64,000 nucleotides of DNA from Morella rubra. Its lineage: Eukaryota > Streptophyta > Magnoliopsida > Fagales > Myricaceae. Made by a program: the position numbers and the translations under genes. This document shows, one piece after another, positions 47,479-59,186 of this stretch. The notes under the pieces were generated by a model. The model made no database searches, was not told the DNA's origin, and saw nothing but the letters and a program-made list of their open reading frames with translations. Position 1 is the stretch's first letter. Every line of letters begins with the position of its first letter. Location: NCBI GenBank assembly GCA_003952965.2, contig RXIC02000421.1, positions 62,001 through 126,000 on the forward strand. The letters are read 5' to 3'.

Positions 47479-50286
47479 TTAGTTTATGGTCTCCATATTT
47501 AATTCACCTGATGTAGTTGATGAACAAGCTGACCTGTCTCCAACATCTTCTGTGGGTCTTTCTGGTGATGATATGAAAGGCTTGGGAGGCATTTGTAAGC
47601 ATTTCAATTCTCCTTCAAGCATTCCTACAACTTCGTGCATTGAAGGACGATAGCTAGGCTTCATCTGTATACACCACAATGCAACTATGATCATCTTTTT
47701 ACAAATGTCTTTTTCTTCCTCTGTTACGTTGTCAATTTCTATATCCTTTCCATCTTGCAATTGGTCATAGACCCAAGTAGGAAAATAAACTTGGCTTGAA
47801 TGGTCTATTGACACATTCACATTCTTTCTTCTGCCTGCCATTTCCATTAACATCATTCCAAAGCTATAAACATCAGCCTTATACGAGAGGCCTCCAATAT
47901 TTTTGTAGAATAACTCAGGAGCCATGTATCCTAACGTCCCTCTCACAGCAGTCAAAGAAACAATGCTATCATTTACTGCATACAATCTTGCTAGGCCAAA
48001 GTCAGAAACTTTGGGAGTAAAATTGTCATCAAGAAGAATATTGTGGGGCTTAATATCAAAATGTAAGATCTGCATGTCACATCCTCGATGCAAATATTCA
48101 ATTCCACGAGCCACTCCTAGAGCAATATCATACAGTTTCTCAGAGCTCAAGAAGATACCTTCCTTTTGAGAAAAAATGTATTTATTGAGGGAGCCTTTGG
48201 GCATGAACTCGTATACAAGAGCTCGTTCTGCTCCTTTAACGCAAAAGCCAACAAGTTGCACAATATTAACATGGTGAATCCTTCCGATGGTTGCAACTTC
48301 GCTAATAAATTCTTGCCCATTAGCTTTGGCCTTTCCTAGTATCTTTATAGCAACAAGTTGGCCACTTCGAAGTGTTCCTTTGAAAACAGTACCATAGCCT
48401 CCTTCACCTAGTTTGTCCTTGAAATTATTGGTCATCTTCTTAATTTCTTTATAAGAATACCTTATTGGCCTGAGGTTATTGTGGCTTTGCAGAAATTCTT
48501 CAATAGCATCATACATTGAGAAATGCCTCCTACGCCATTTATATATCAACAATACAATGACACATGGAATCCCAAATACAATTTTTACTGCAAACTGTGC
48601 TCCTGTGCAGGAATATAATTAATCATCAGAACATGATAGAAAGACAAATATTTTGTTTGAAAACTTGCACTGTCACGCTTCAGAAATTAAGAAATAATTA
48701 ATATTATACAAAAGAATGTAAATATCATCAAAACAGAGATTCAAGTTCTAATTACCGATGGCCAGTGTTGGGAGGCTAGCAATCCAAGCTGCGAAAGAAT
48801 AATTTGAAGAAAGTTAATTCAATACTCAAGAAAGTGATGGAAATGATTCCTAATCACTTTTAAACGGAGGTATTAAGTACTTTTTCTAACAATAAATATA
48901 AACTCTCTAGAATGTGACTTTTCTTTCTCTCTTTCTTCTAAAATTGTGTAGGAATTTTTTTTAAAAAAAATATGTACCCATTTTTATCAATTTTTTTTGA
49001 AAAACTTTATTAGTAACTTTAACTTTACATAAACATTGGCCTTCCATGTTTTCGCGGGCCTTCTTGTCATCAATTGGCACAACCCACATTCAGTTCTATG
49101 TCGGTCTCTGTAGTATCCCTGAAATTAAAAACAACTTTTTTGAGAAAGAAACCTTACATAGGACTTGCAGAATGTCGATCCCTGGTTGATCAAAGAAAAA
49201 GAAAAAAGAACATTAGCCATGAGAAACTTTATCGCAAGTAAATTAATTATAACGCATAATATACAATACACCACCCCGGCACCCCCTGCATGCGTATCCG
49301 ATATTATTAAAATATCAATACTCGTTGGGTATGATTCATTAAAAAAAAGTTATGCATGACAGCAAAGATAAAATAATTGCAAATATATATTCATAAATAT
49401 GGAAAAAAAATTAAGAGCAAAATAATGTTCACCGTATTGTAGAATATATATGTATTATAATTAAATTGAATGTTGCATTCATTCTTCACTCACAGGTGCA
49501 CCGGCATGAATAAACTTGGTTGTTGGCTTGATCTGGGGAGCAAACTAATAATGATCCAAGGATTCCACAATACCCAACCGACGATGATAATAATTCAAAA
49601 CCATATAGCAACATGTTGTGCACATCGGTACACGAAATATGATTGTCATAATTTCCCGGCCACGATGAAAAACACCTGTGTTCCACTTGGCACAACTCCT
49701 TTAACACCGATGCATTCATCTGGCCAGACAAAATATATCTACGGAACCTCTCGGAATGAGATGAAGAAGAGTTGGAAGAATACGCTTCATCATCAAAGCA
49801 AGTGGAACTGTTCAGATAGAATGGGGAATTCATAGGCTTTTCACAGCTCACGAAAACAAAACCGTTTTCATTTGATGAGTAGTAACTTTCTGTAAGCGGC
49901 TTGTAGGGATTCCATGCTCTGAAATCGTTGCCGAAAGTTGGAGAACAATGGGGGGTGGATGAGTAATTATTCTTCGGAATACGCGAGTCTACAACACGGA
50001 CTCTATACGGATGATAATAACCACCTTCGTAATAGATTTCCTGTACGTTGTATTTTCCAGCAGATAAGTATAACACTGTTTGGTTGTTCTCGCAGGAAAG
50101 GTTATACCTTTGGTCACCGCAGTTTGGTGGATCGTCTATTAATCGAAACGGATATTTTATGTTGTGGATACCGCCGCAGGAAGAAATAGGACAGTGATGA
50201 GGAATTTTGACACTGCAAGCTTGATGGACCAGCACAAGAACGATAATGGCCATGAGTCCTGCAGGGAAGGGTATTCTCCTTGCCAT
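47479..50286 (-). CDS. LRK10L receptor-like serine/threonine kinase, intact
   Basis: Three exons, 50286-49494, 48788-48756 and 48602-47479, all with GT/AG borders and phase-1 junctions, give 649 residues. The ATG at 50286 is chosen because [11 protein letters not shown] is shared by paralogues. Order: signal peptide (1 to about 24), GUB_WAK domain from CPISSCGG (about 31) with many N-glycosylation sites, Cys-rich end (YSCRCT, about 264), membrane segment about 280-297, kinase about 325-605. Key residues: GEGGYG 341-346, Lys362, Glu377, HFD 456-458, DFG 476-478, APE 503-505, Arg594. HFD in place of HRD makes it a non-RD kinase, usual for this family. It should sit in the plasma membrane, sensing wall- or pathogen-derived ligands. 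The ligand is unknown. It is the only copy here without a break, beside many decayed paralogues. Confidence 0.9.
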
Positions 50287-50548
50287 TGAGGGAGCTGAGG
50301 AAGAGAGAGGATTACGAGAGTTGCCGAGTGGGTATGTGGCTTCGGTCCACGGCCCAATTAGCATAAAGACCTTTGCCTGTAAGAAAAATTTAAAGCATTA
50401 TTTAAACGTGTGCTGGATCTTTTTCAATCTGAATTCTGTTACGAAAAAGTTAAAACGAGACATTTCCTGGTGATAACTTGAACATCTCGATGATCGCTTT
50501 GATAAGATATTTGTGGTGTTGGTGGCCCTAAGATAAGTGAGGCCACTC
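50287..50548 (-). promoter_or_regulatory. Upstream region of the intact LRK10L gene
   Basis: The region directly before the start codon is CT-rich on the coding strand (CTCTCTCTTCCTCAGCTCCC), as in other copies. This is the undisturbed form of the site where the Pack-MULE sits in copies 3 and 3'. No TATA box is clear. The upstream region is cut at about 50549 by an insertion. Confidence 0.4.
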
Positions 50549-50562
50549 GCTGATAATTAATG

Positions 50563-51749
50563 CTTTTTTGTTTAGAAAAATCATTTTCAATCCTTAGTCC
50601 TTCAGTCAAGCAGTTTTTTATACTGTTAATATCCTTTTAAAATTTAGTCCGTCCGTCAAGATTTTCTCATTCTGTTAATAGAAATTCATTCCACATCAGC
50701 AAAGTGTAGTCAGATGCCATATGAATGCTACATCTCCATGCTAGTTTATAAAATACTGATAAAAAAATTAAAATTTATATAAAATGATGAAAAAAATAAC
50801 ACAAAATAAATTAAAAATTATAAAATTGGGTGAAAAATGAACCATATTTATTGTAGCTATCCTACTTAGATGTAAAATTTATAAAACTAACACCTTTAAG
50901 AAAACTCCAAAATATAGGAGAAAAAAATCACCCAAATTAAAAAGAAAAAGAAAAGATAATTTTATCATTTTAAGGCCAAAGAGCTCATATACAATGCATA
51001 TCGTTCGGTTTCATCTAAGTTTATGTTCATTCTAACGCAAATTATATATGGGCAGTGTAAAGGGTCGAATATCAGGAGTTCGAGCCTGCAATGTCTCAAA
51101 ATTAATTGTTTAGGGGTGTAAAATGTTAATGACCCTATAATTTAAGAATGAATTAAAAATATATTTAAGACTTTTCCTTTTGCGTGAACAATCGTAACCA
51201 AACAAGAACGAAGGTATGAGAAAACGTAGAAAAACAAATGACAATCCGAAGTTGAAGCTTGCTTGTTGACCCATTTGAGTACATCGATTGATCCTGGTGA
51301 TAGTTGTTTAAAATGCACTCAAATTCCAAGGCAGACAGGGATATAGACTAATTAAGAAGCTTAACTCAGTACTAATTGGGCTTAACTTGGTTTAATGATG
51401 GAGAAAGTACTAATTAATATCATCAGCTGAGCATATTGATGGGGGGGATTCATCAATTAAAGTGGCTCCTAAATGAAGAAAGACCTTTTCATTCGTTTTG
51501 TCTTATTTTTCCTCATTTTATAAAATTTTTAATCAAATTTTTTTTTGCTTATATAGTATTCTTTTATTTAATTACTAACAGGACACATGGCGTTCCCGTG
51601 GCATTATAATATAAATTGTGCTAACGGAATGAGAAGCTACTCAAGCTAATTAGGAGTAAATTTTAAAAAGGGTATTAACTTAGGGATTAAAATAGTATAA
51701 GACTTAAAAGATCAAAAATAATTTTCCTTTTTTTTTTTTTTTGGTCTTG
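50563..51749. mobile_element. Unclassified 1.19-kb insertion with 14-bp direct repeats
   Basis: GCTGATAATTAATG occurs at 50549-50562 and 51750-51763. Comparison with the paralogous sites at about 52385 and 59160 (GCTGGCTGATAATG...) shows that everything between is extra. The inner ends are loosely inverted (AAAAATCATTTTCAATCC near 50577, GATCAAAAATAATTTTCC near 51711), and a T15 run precedes the right repeat. The interior is A/T-rich with no coding frame. The long target repeat suggests target-primed insertion; the inverted ends suggest a DNA element. The class is undecided. Confidence 0.5.
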
Positions 51750-51959
51750 GCTGATAATTAATGGTTGTAATTGCGCAATCATGTGTTTGGTCGAACCCAA
51801 TCTACACGCGTCGTTAGTCTTGTGCAGTGTGGTGTAGGAATTTCCCTGAGCAAGGATTAATATATAGGAATTTGGTGGGTAGACTTTTGAGTCTTTCTTT
51901 TGGCTTATTCACTTCTATATTTGCATTTGCATTTGCATTCTCATTTCGACCAAAATTTG

Positions 51960-52090
51960 AGCTCTATATGTGACTCCCTCCAAGATACTATCATTCCCCT
52001 TTAAGCATTCTTACAACGTATCCTGCATAGATGGAGTATAGCACAAGAACAATAACAGACATGAGTCGTGTAAGGAACTACATTAATTCT
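51960..52090 (-). pseudogene. LRK10L deletion relic: signal peptide joined to kinase tail
   Basis: On the minus strand, a degraded start (near 52083) matching the copy 2 signal peptide (ACTCATGTCTGTTATTGTTC) runs directly at about 52025 into sequence matching the C-terminal helix region (TTGTAAGAATGCTTAAAG). The whole gene body between is absent. The same joint is seen at 58.98 kb. Confidence 0.6.
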
Positions 52091-53112
52091 TTATGTAAGA
52101 AATGATTAAGGATGTTTTGGTTGTGATAACCACAACAGTAAAATGAACTTTTTATTTTATAAGCTGTCTGTATAAATTGCTAAACGTAAAATTAATTACA
52201 ATTTAAAAGCAAATGCTACATTTATGGGATAACCTAGAACAGCATATCGGATCTCCACATTAATTGCTGTCATGATCAATTCTAAATTTGAATGGCTAAC
52301 GCTTTATGCATATTTCAGGCATCTCGCTTAGATAAGATATTTGTGACGTTTGTGGTCCTAAGACAAAAGTACTGAGACTGCGTGCTGGCTGATAATGGTT
52401 GCGGTGAGTCGTAATTGAATCGAACTGGGCCAAGTCTCCCCAGCTCGGTGACCTTTACTTTGAAGACTTATTTGCAATTTGTTGCCTAAACCCATTCTTT
52501 ACTCTTTCCGTCTCTTTTCAAATTTTCGTTCCCGAACCTTTTTTTTTTTTTGGTAAGCCGTTCTCTAATCTACTTGTAAACACAATATTCGTTGGGTAAT
52601 AAAATTTTACCAGGTAATAGTATGATGAGACTATCTAGAATTTTTCACTCCGGCAGTAAGTCAAACTCAATCACATGATGTTTTTTTTAATACATTTATA
52701 TATTTTTTACCCGTCAATTACAGGGAGAATTAAAACATTATACTTTAAAGTACCTGCTTTGATAAATTGCTTCCTTTAACTATCAATTTTATACACTTTA
52801 TACTTTCCGTCAATTTTTTTCGTTAAATTGGAAATTTTTTTTGTTCTTGACACATAAAATGACGATTATACCCTTGATTTCTTAGTTTTTTCATCAATTT
52901 TGTTGTTTAAACGCAATATTCTCCTCCGTTTCTTTTCAATCTTTTGTCTTGTAAGATACGTTTAATCGCATTTGAAGTGATAGCTTTCAGTTGACCGTAA
53001 TATTTGGGTTAACGCGAGACTCAATTGCATCTCACAGAGTAATTAGTTAGTTGACTTGCTTTTGTATCCCACTAGAGTTGGGAGTCATCCTTCTAATATA
53101 AACAAAAATTGG
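52091..53112. other. Duplicated non-coding block
   Basis: No gene is seen. 52380-52880 is paralogous to 60390-60850, and 52890-53110 is paralogous to about 58000-58220, where the same TATCCCACTAGAGT phrase occurs. The 52400-52500 part also matches the upstream region of LRK10L copy 2 (GGGCCAAGTCTCCC), so these are promoter remnants. Confidence 0.5.
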
Positions 53113-53367
53113 AAAAATTTAGGGAAAATTACACTTTTCGCCCCTCGACTATGGGGTCCCCCTCACATTGCACCCAATTTTATTGATTTCGTGACATTTA
53201 GCCCTCCATCTACCGCTAGTCCACATTTCGCACCTCGCCGTCTGCTTTTCTATCGTTTTGAACGGAAAACATTGCACGTGACAAGCACGTGCGTTGTACC
53301 TCCTTCTCCCCATTTTACCCCTGCTCGTGTGACTAAACTTATTGCGATACCCCTTTTAAAAATAACA

Positions 53368-55660
53368 AAACGAACGTGTTTAATATAACAAAAACGCCCT
53401 CAGGACCACTTTTGAAATCTTGTTTTCACTTTCAGTGGGGTATTCGTGAAATAGACAGTGCGAGGAGGAGGGACCTACCAGCGCCCAAATACCATTGTCA
53501 CCGTCATCTTAGAGCATTTCTTCACTGTTGAACGCTGCGTTTCTCACCCTTAGACGAATTTGGTAAATATCGCACCTTTTTTCATTGATTTTAAATATTT
53601 TCTCTGTTTTTAGGGTTTCGACGGCAACAATATTTTTCTCTCATTTAACAAAACATTGAATCTTTCATTCCAGTTTAGTTAATAGAACACTGAATTGTTC
53701 ATTTATGTTTTATTCCAGTTTAGTTAAACACCCATTTAATATACATTGAATCGTTCATTCCACTTTTGATATTGTTTGATTTGGGTATATTGTGTGATTT
53801 GGGGATTTTGTAAGTACAATGAGTAGAAGTGTGTTTCATTATTCAATATTGTGTAGATTGTGAATATGAAGCATATGTATGGCCTGTGAATGATAATTTT
53901 AGCACGAAGCAATGTAGTGTACATTTTTTTAGTGGCCCCCGTGTGGTGAAATGCTTTTTCCATATTGTTTAAGTACAGTTTGTTATATATTGAAACCGGT
54001 GGTCCTCATGTGCAATGTTTTATTTTGAAATTGGTGGTCCCTTATGATCTTTTTAAGCAAAAGCACGAAGTAATGTTTATATTGTTTAAGTAGTGTTTGG
54101 CCAACATGTTAGAATTAAAATATTGTTTGTATAGTTTTGTCTTATCTATGTCCCCATGTGCTTCCATTCTTTTACACACAACCAGAAAACATGTCATTGA
54201 CACTGAATATTAAACTTGGGCAATGTTTTTTTAACAGTATGCTTGCTTTGACGTGGCATGTAGCTGGGAACTGGGAGAGTTAATAACATTTGAGGTGCAC
54301 TTCGGGGGAAGATTTGTTCGCAATGTAAGTTGCACGTATGTTCATGCCATTGGATGCTGGAGATTTGAGTAAGTTGATCTGGGAAACATCATTAACGGTG
54401 AGACATTCTCAGTATTGACGATTTTTTGTTTACAACCTTTTACTCCATCTCTTTTTCATCACTTAGAGTTTAGGGACTCCAACCCCAAGTTAGGGGGTAT
54501 CCCCTTCATTCCTCCAATTATGTTGTGTTTAGGGGCCCCCTACATTGAGAACCCTGTTTCACACCACCGTGTAGATGTGCCCTGAGTACGCCGTGTGCAC
54601 GTGTCTGGTGGTGAGGGCCGTGCCACCGTTCTGCATGCATCCTCGACGTTAACCTGAAACCGTGTGAAATGTTGCCGAAAGGGAACGTGTTTTAATATAA
54701 CAAAAACGCCCTCAGGACCACTTTTGAAATCTTGTTTTCACTTTCAGTGGGGTATTCGTGAAATAGACAGTGCGAGGAGGAGGGACCCTACCAGCGCCCA
54801 AATACCATTGTCACCGTCAATCTTAGAGCATTTCTTCACTGTTGAACGCTGCGTTTCTCACCCTTAGACGAATTTGGTAAATATCGCACCTTTTTTCATT
54901 GATTTTAAATATTTTCTCTGTTTTTAGGGTTTCGACGGCAACAATATTTTTTCTCTCATTTAACAAAACATTGAATCTTTCATTCCAGTTTAGTTAATAG
55001 AACACTGAATTGTTCATTTATGTTTTATTCCAGTTTAGTTAAACACCCATTTAATATACATTGAATCGTTCATTCCACTTTTGATATTGTTTGATTTGGG
55101 TATATTGTGTGATTTGGGGATTTTGTAAGTACAATGAGTAGAAGTGTGTTTCATTATTCAATATTGTGTAGATTGTGAATATGAAGCATATGTATGGCCT
55201 GTGAATGATAATTTTAGCACGAAGCAATGTAGTGTACATTTTTTTAGTGGCCCCCGTGTGGTGAAATGCTTTTTCCATATTGTTTAAGTACAGTTTGTTA
55301 TATATTGAAACCGGTGGTCCTCCATGTGCAATGTTTTATTTTGAAATTGGTGGTCCCCTATGATCTTTTTAAGCAAAAGCACGAAGTAATGTTTTATATT
55401 GTTTAAGTAGTGTTTGGCCAACATGTTAGAATTAAAATATTGTTTTGTATAGTTTTGTCTTATCTATGTCTCCCATGTGCTTCCATTCTTTTTACACACA
55501 ACCAGAAAACATGTCATTGACACTGAATATTAAACTTGGGCAATGTTTTTTTAACAGTATGCTTGCTTTGACGTGGCATGTAGCTGGGAACAGTGGGAGA
55601 GTTAATAACATTTGAGGTGCACTTCGGGGGAAGATTTGTTCGCAATGTAAGTTGCACGTA
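53368..55660 (+). repeat. Direct repeat of about 980 bp inside the MULE
   Basis: Copy 1 (about 53368-54343) and copy 2 (about 54683-55660) begin AACGTGTTT(T)AATATAACA and end TAAGTTGCACGTATGTT, about 1,315 bases apart. They differ by a handful of small indels. Each contains the untranslated leader, an intron ending TTTTTTAACAG and the first codons of the PB1-like gene. Copy 1 breaks off after about 18 codons. The 340 bases between are unlike either copy. Confidence 0.9.
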
Positions 55661-56231
55661 TGTTGGTGGGGATGTCAGAATGCATGATGAGCCATTTAAC
55701 TTGGATCTCCTCTCTTTTATTGAGTTAGAGGAGATTGGAAAAATTTATGGGTACAAGACTGGAGATTTGATTTACTATAAGAAGCCTAAGTTGAACATAA
55801 CAGATGGATTAGTGCTGCTAACATCTGATTACGATGTGCTGAACATGGTTAAGCACCACCGTGGAGAGAAACTGTGTGTGTTGTACTTTGTAGGTTTTGG
55901 AGAATCCCACTCTGGTGATCCTAATGGTGGTGCAGGGTATGTTGAGGAAGAGGAGGAAGAGCATTGCTGATTGGGAATCAACGACCCTTTATGGCAACAT
56001 GTATTGAGTGACGATGACAAGATTTTTGACATAGGAGTAGAAGTTGGTTGCTCAAGTGGTAAATCAACGGGAGCTGGGGACAGTGAGGCTAAGGAGAGTG
56101 ATGCCGAAGAAAATGAGAGTGATGGATCCATGTACTATAATGGGGATAGTGAGGCTAAGGAGGGTAACGCCGAAGAAGTTGAAGCATATTGGGGAGCAAG
56201 AGGGAGCATAAAGGAAGCATGTTTTAAATAA
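55593..56231 (+). CDS. MULE protein: PB1-like N-terminal domain and acidic tail
   Basis: The frame reads ITFEVHFGGRFVRNVSCTYV, then a Leu-rich core (LSFIELEEIGKIYGY) and GDLIYYKKP. This is the PB1-like domain at the N-terminus of many plant Mutator transposases (pattern FEVH.GG.F...Y.GG). After about 125 residues there is one in-frame TGA at 55968, and the same frame continues (INDPLWQHVL) with an acidic Ser/Glu/Asp tail to 56231. The MuDR N-terminal, catalytic and SWIM regions are absent. The start is uncertain: an in-frame TAG lies just upstream, near 55581, so the first codon may be in the preceding exon or be non-ATG. It lies convergent to the GRF gene. Confidence 0.65.
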
Positions 56232-56485
56232 AACTTATTTACATATTTCGCTCGGGCACGTCAGGGAGCAAGAGGGAGGCATGTATCAAAGTAAAACTTA
56301 TTTGCCTATTATATTTCGCTCGGGCAAGTTAGAGAGCATGTAGGAGGCATGTTTTAAAGTTAACTTGTTTACATATTTTACTGGGGCACGTTAGGGAGCA
56401 TCAAGGAAGCCTATTTTTTTTTAAAAAAACTTATTTACATATTTCGCTCAGGCACGTTAAAAAGCAAGAGGGAGGCATGTTTTAA
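56190..56485 (+). repeat. Tandem repeat, four degenerate units of about 75-85 bp
   Basis: Units share the order GGGAGCA(A/T), GGAGGCATGT, TTTTAAA, ACTTATTTACATATTT and CGCTCGGGCACGT. It starts in the last codons of the PB1-like frame (GARGSIKEACFK) and may have created the present stop. Confidence 0.75.
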
Positions 56486-56565
56486 AATAACGCCCAATGC
56501 ATGTGCAATACAAAAGAAGGCTATTGGGCTACACCAGCATTTTAACACATGTGATACATAAAGAT

Positions 56566-57254
56566 TTATGGGAGCATTGACTGTTCAACATGACCATTAT
56601 CAGTTCCTGAAAAGCACACACACATCACAACGCCAAAAAACACCCAAGATATTAGCAAAGCCCTCTTATATCGCCTTTGTACAAACTTAAGCTTTTGATT
56701 CAGGGTCTCCATTTCCAATCGGTGATGCTCTCGTTATCGTTCTAAGGTCTCAACCTTCTGATTTAGGGTCTCCACTTCCAATCGATGCTGCTCTTGTTGT
56801 CCTTCTGAGGTCTCAACCTTCATTTTCACGATCACCACTTCTAGCCGTTGTTTCTCATGCTCTACATCTATATAAGCAGTACACTTTCCACAATCTTTTT
56901 GCGATTGTGATTCAACTCTTGTAGCCTCTTCATTAATCTTTTCATGCCGGTCTCATAGCTGCCTCAACATTCTCTTACCATGATGGCACATCTCAGGGTC
57001 ATACCATAAAAAATATCCACAAGGTTTGTCATACTGCAACATTAAACACAATTAATGATCAATCAAGTTGCTTTTTTAGTAAATTATGTAACTATTGACA
57101 AAATTACCTTATAATTAACACAGCTAAAAAAATGGCGTCCAAAATTAGCTTCAGTAAATGATGTCTTCAAAATTGCTTCAAGACCACAGTTGCAAATTCG
57201 ACTTGGCAATGGCGATGAGGTTAGCGTGCTAGCATTACTGCTTGAAAGAGACAT
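56566..57254 (-). pseudogene. GRF zinc finger / coiled coil / membrane protein inside the MULE
   Basis: Exon 1 (57254-57108, 49 codons) reads MSLSSSN, then the GRF finger start ICNCG and FGRHFFSC. A good donor (GTAATT) and acceptor (TTGCAG) join it in frame to exon 2 (57033-56566), which completes the finger with CGYFLWYDPEMC. A Glu/Gln-rich coiled coil follows with a repeated unit (HRLEVETLNQKVETL, HRLEMETLNQKL) and one C-terminal membrane span (LLISWVFFGVVMCVCF). The total is 204 codons. Two in-frame stops interrupt it, TGA at residue 76 and TAA in the second coiled-coil repeat; both fit single C-to-T changes. The layout resembles plant proteins named like At1g43920. Its role is unknown. 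It lies convergent to the PB1-like gene. Confidence 0.7.
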
Positions 57255-57953
57255 CTCCCTAAAACATAACAACACATTCAATACTCAAAATCACTACCAC
57301 CATAGTTTTTTTAGGCCCCATTTTTACTTCAAACCTAAAACATACGCACCTGTGGGATGCCATCTGGCCCACAAAGCTAATAACTCACAATATCAACTTC
57401 GGTATAACTAAAAAATACTAAATTACTAACACCAGTCACTATCTCTATCTCAGGTTCAATAAAAGTAAAAATCAACAGCTCACTACCAACCCATACCCAT
57501 ACGACGTCGTCAGTGTGGGTCGACGGTGAAGATTTAGTAAAAGTGATGTTTACCTGAGTCAAGTAAAAGCCAGAGATGGCACTGTTTCATAGTTAATCGC
57601 AAACGAAGATGGTCTCATTTCAACGCTTGTAGGAGCAGACCTCATTCGGCAGTCACAAACCCCATTGTGTTCTTGTTTGCACAAAGGACAATAGTCAATG
57701 TTCAAATATGTGGGGACAAATTGTAAATCCCACGAGCAAGGGTAAAATGGAGAGAAGAAGGGGGGGGTGCAACGCACGTGCTTGTCACGTGCAATGTTTT
57801 CGGTTCAAAATGATGCAAAAGCAGACGGCAGGGTGCGAAATGTAGGCCAGTGGTAAATGGAGGGTTAAATGTCACAAAATCAATAATATGGGGTGTAAGG
57901 TGCTGGGGACCCCATAGTCGGGGGGCGAAAAGTGTAATTTTTCCAAAAATTTA

Positions 57954-58800
57954 AGTCTCTCTTGGTGTGCTTGACTTTGAACAGTAGTTGAGATATTTTG
58001 TTGTTTAAAGTTTAAACGCATCCTCCTCCATTTCTTTTTAATCTTTTGTCTTGTACGATATGTTTAATCGCATTCAAAGTGATAAGTTTCAGTTGACCGT
58101 CATATTTGGGTTAACGACTCAATTGCATCTCACAGAGTAATTAGTTAATTGACTTGCTTTTGTATCCCACTAGAGTGGGGAGTCATCTTTCTAATATAAA
58201 CAAAAATTGGAAAATTCCAGTCCCCTCGATATGTACAAACTTTGTTAAAAGATAGCCATGAAATTTCCTTGATGCCTTCGAATGACAGTTTTTGACTTGC
58301 TTGATAGTAAGCTACAGGTTTTTGAGTCTCACGCTCTGTTCCATCAATGTTAGAATACGTTTTGGATAGTCCAATTCAGATGTACATATATATTTCAATT
58401 TATTTTTATGTAATATTCATGTAAATTAATTACAGAATAATGTAGGTTATACAGTTAAAATGAGAAATTTTCTGGTAATGACTTGAATAGTGGTTTTTTT
58501 TTTTTTAGCATCTAGAATTCTTTGAACCCAATCTACACGTCGTCGTTAGTCTTGTGCAGTACTGTGGTGAAGGAATTAGGTGGGTTGACTTTTGAGTCAT
58601 TTTTTTGGCTTACTCCTTCCAAGATACGCCAAATTAATAATATGCCACTTAAAACAGGACCATACCTTCCTCAAATGAAGTTAATTCTTATGTAAAAATA
58701 ATGTAAAAGCTGCTTTCATAACTTAGAAAAATGCATACATGTTGTACTGACATATGAAGTGCATGTCTTTTGTAACATCGGATATGCGAAGACTAATTGT
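57954..58800. other. Duplicated non-coding block right of the MULE
   Basis: 58000-58220 is the second copy of 52890-53110. 58240-58340 resembles 45820-45930. 58525-58600 (AACCCAATCTACACG) is the second copy of about 51790-51860. No gene is seen. Confidence 0.45.
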
Positions 58801-58809
58801 TCCAAATTG

Positions 58810-59045
58810 ATTGACTTGATTCCCCGGATTCAATTGATGACTATATTTGAGTTGAATTGTGTCCAACATCACTCATCCGTCTCTCTGGTGATGAGGATAG
58901 GAAAGGAAAGTGTTGAGAGGCATTTGTAAGGATTCAACTTCCCCTTCCCCTTCAAACATTCTTACAACTTATAATCAAGCTGCGGCATAGATGGAGTAGC
59001 ACAAGAACAATAATCGGCATCAGTCGTGCAATGAACGACATTAAT
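58810..59045 (-). pseudogene. LRK10L deletion relic: signal peptide joined to kinase tail
   Basis: On the minus strand the start at about 59041 reads MSFIARLMPIIVLVLLHLC. At about 58978 the sequence jumps to the kinase C-terminus (FEGEGEVESLQMPLNTF) and continues to the gene's 3' end near 58810. Extracellular, membrane and nearly all kinase sequence is missing. The joint lies at the same place as in the 52.0-kb relic, so the deletion predates the duplication of this block. Confidence 0.7.
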
Positions 59046-59186
59046 TCTTTACACATCTACAAAGGTTGATGTAGATCACAAGCATATTTAAGCATCTCAC
59101 TTAGATAAAATATTTGTGACGTTTGTGGTCCTAAGACAAAAGTACTACTGAGGCCGCATGCTGGCTGATAATGAGCATAATTTTCA

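Larger units (their letters stand above)
53122..57944. mobile_element. Mutator-like element with two convergent genes
   Basis: Terminal inverted repeats of about 212 bp start GGGAAAATTACACTTTTCGC at 53122 and end as the near-complement at 57944. The 9-bp target AAAAATTTA is duplicated at 53113-53121 and 57945-57953. Long TIRs and a 9-bp target duplication identify a MULE. Inside are a direct repeat of about 980 bp, a plus-strand gene with the PB1-like transposase N-terminus, a four-unit tandem repeat, and a minus-strand GRF zinc-finger gene. No MULE catalytic domain or SWIM finger was found, so it is non-autonomous. Confidence 0.9.

Noticed and set aside
55593-56231. PB1-like gene as a host gene captured by the MULE
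   Set aside because: The FEVHFGGRF domain is a regular N-terminus of plant Mutator transposases, so it is the element's own gene.
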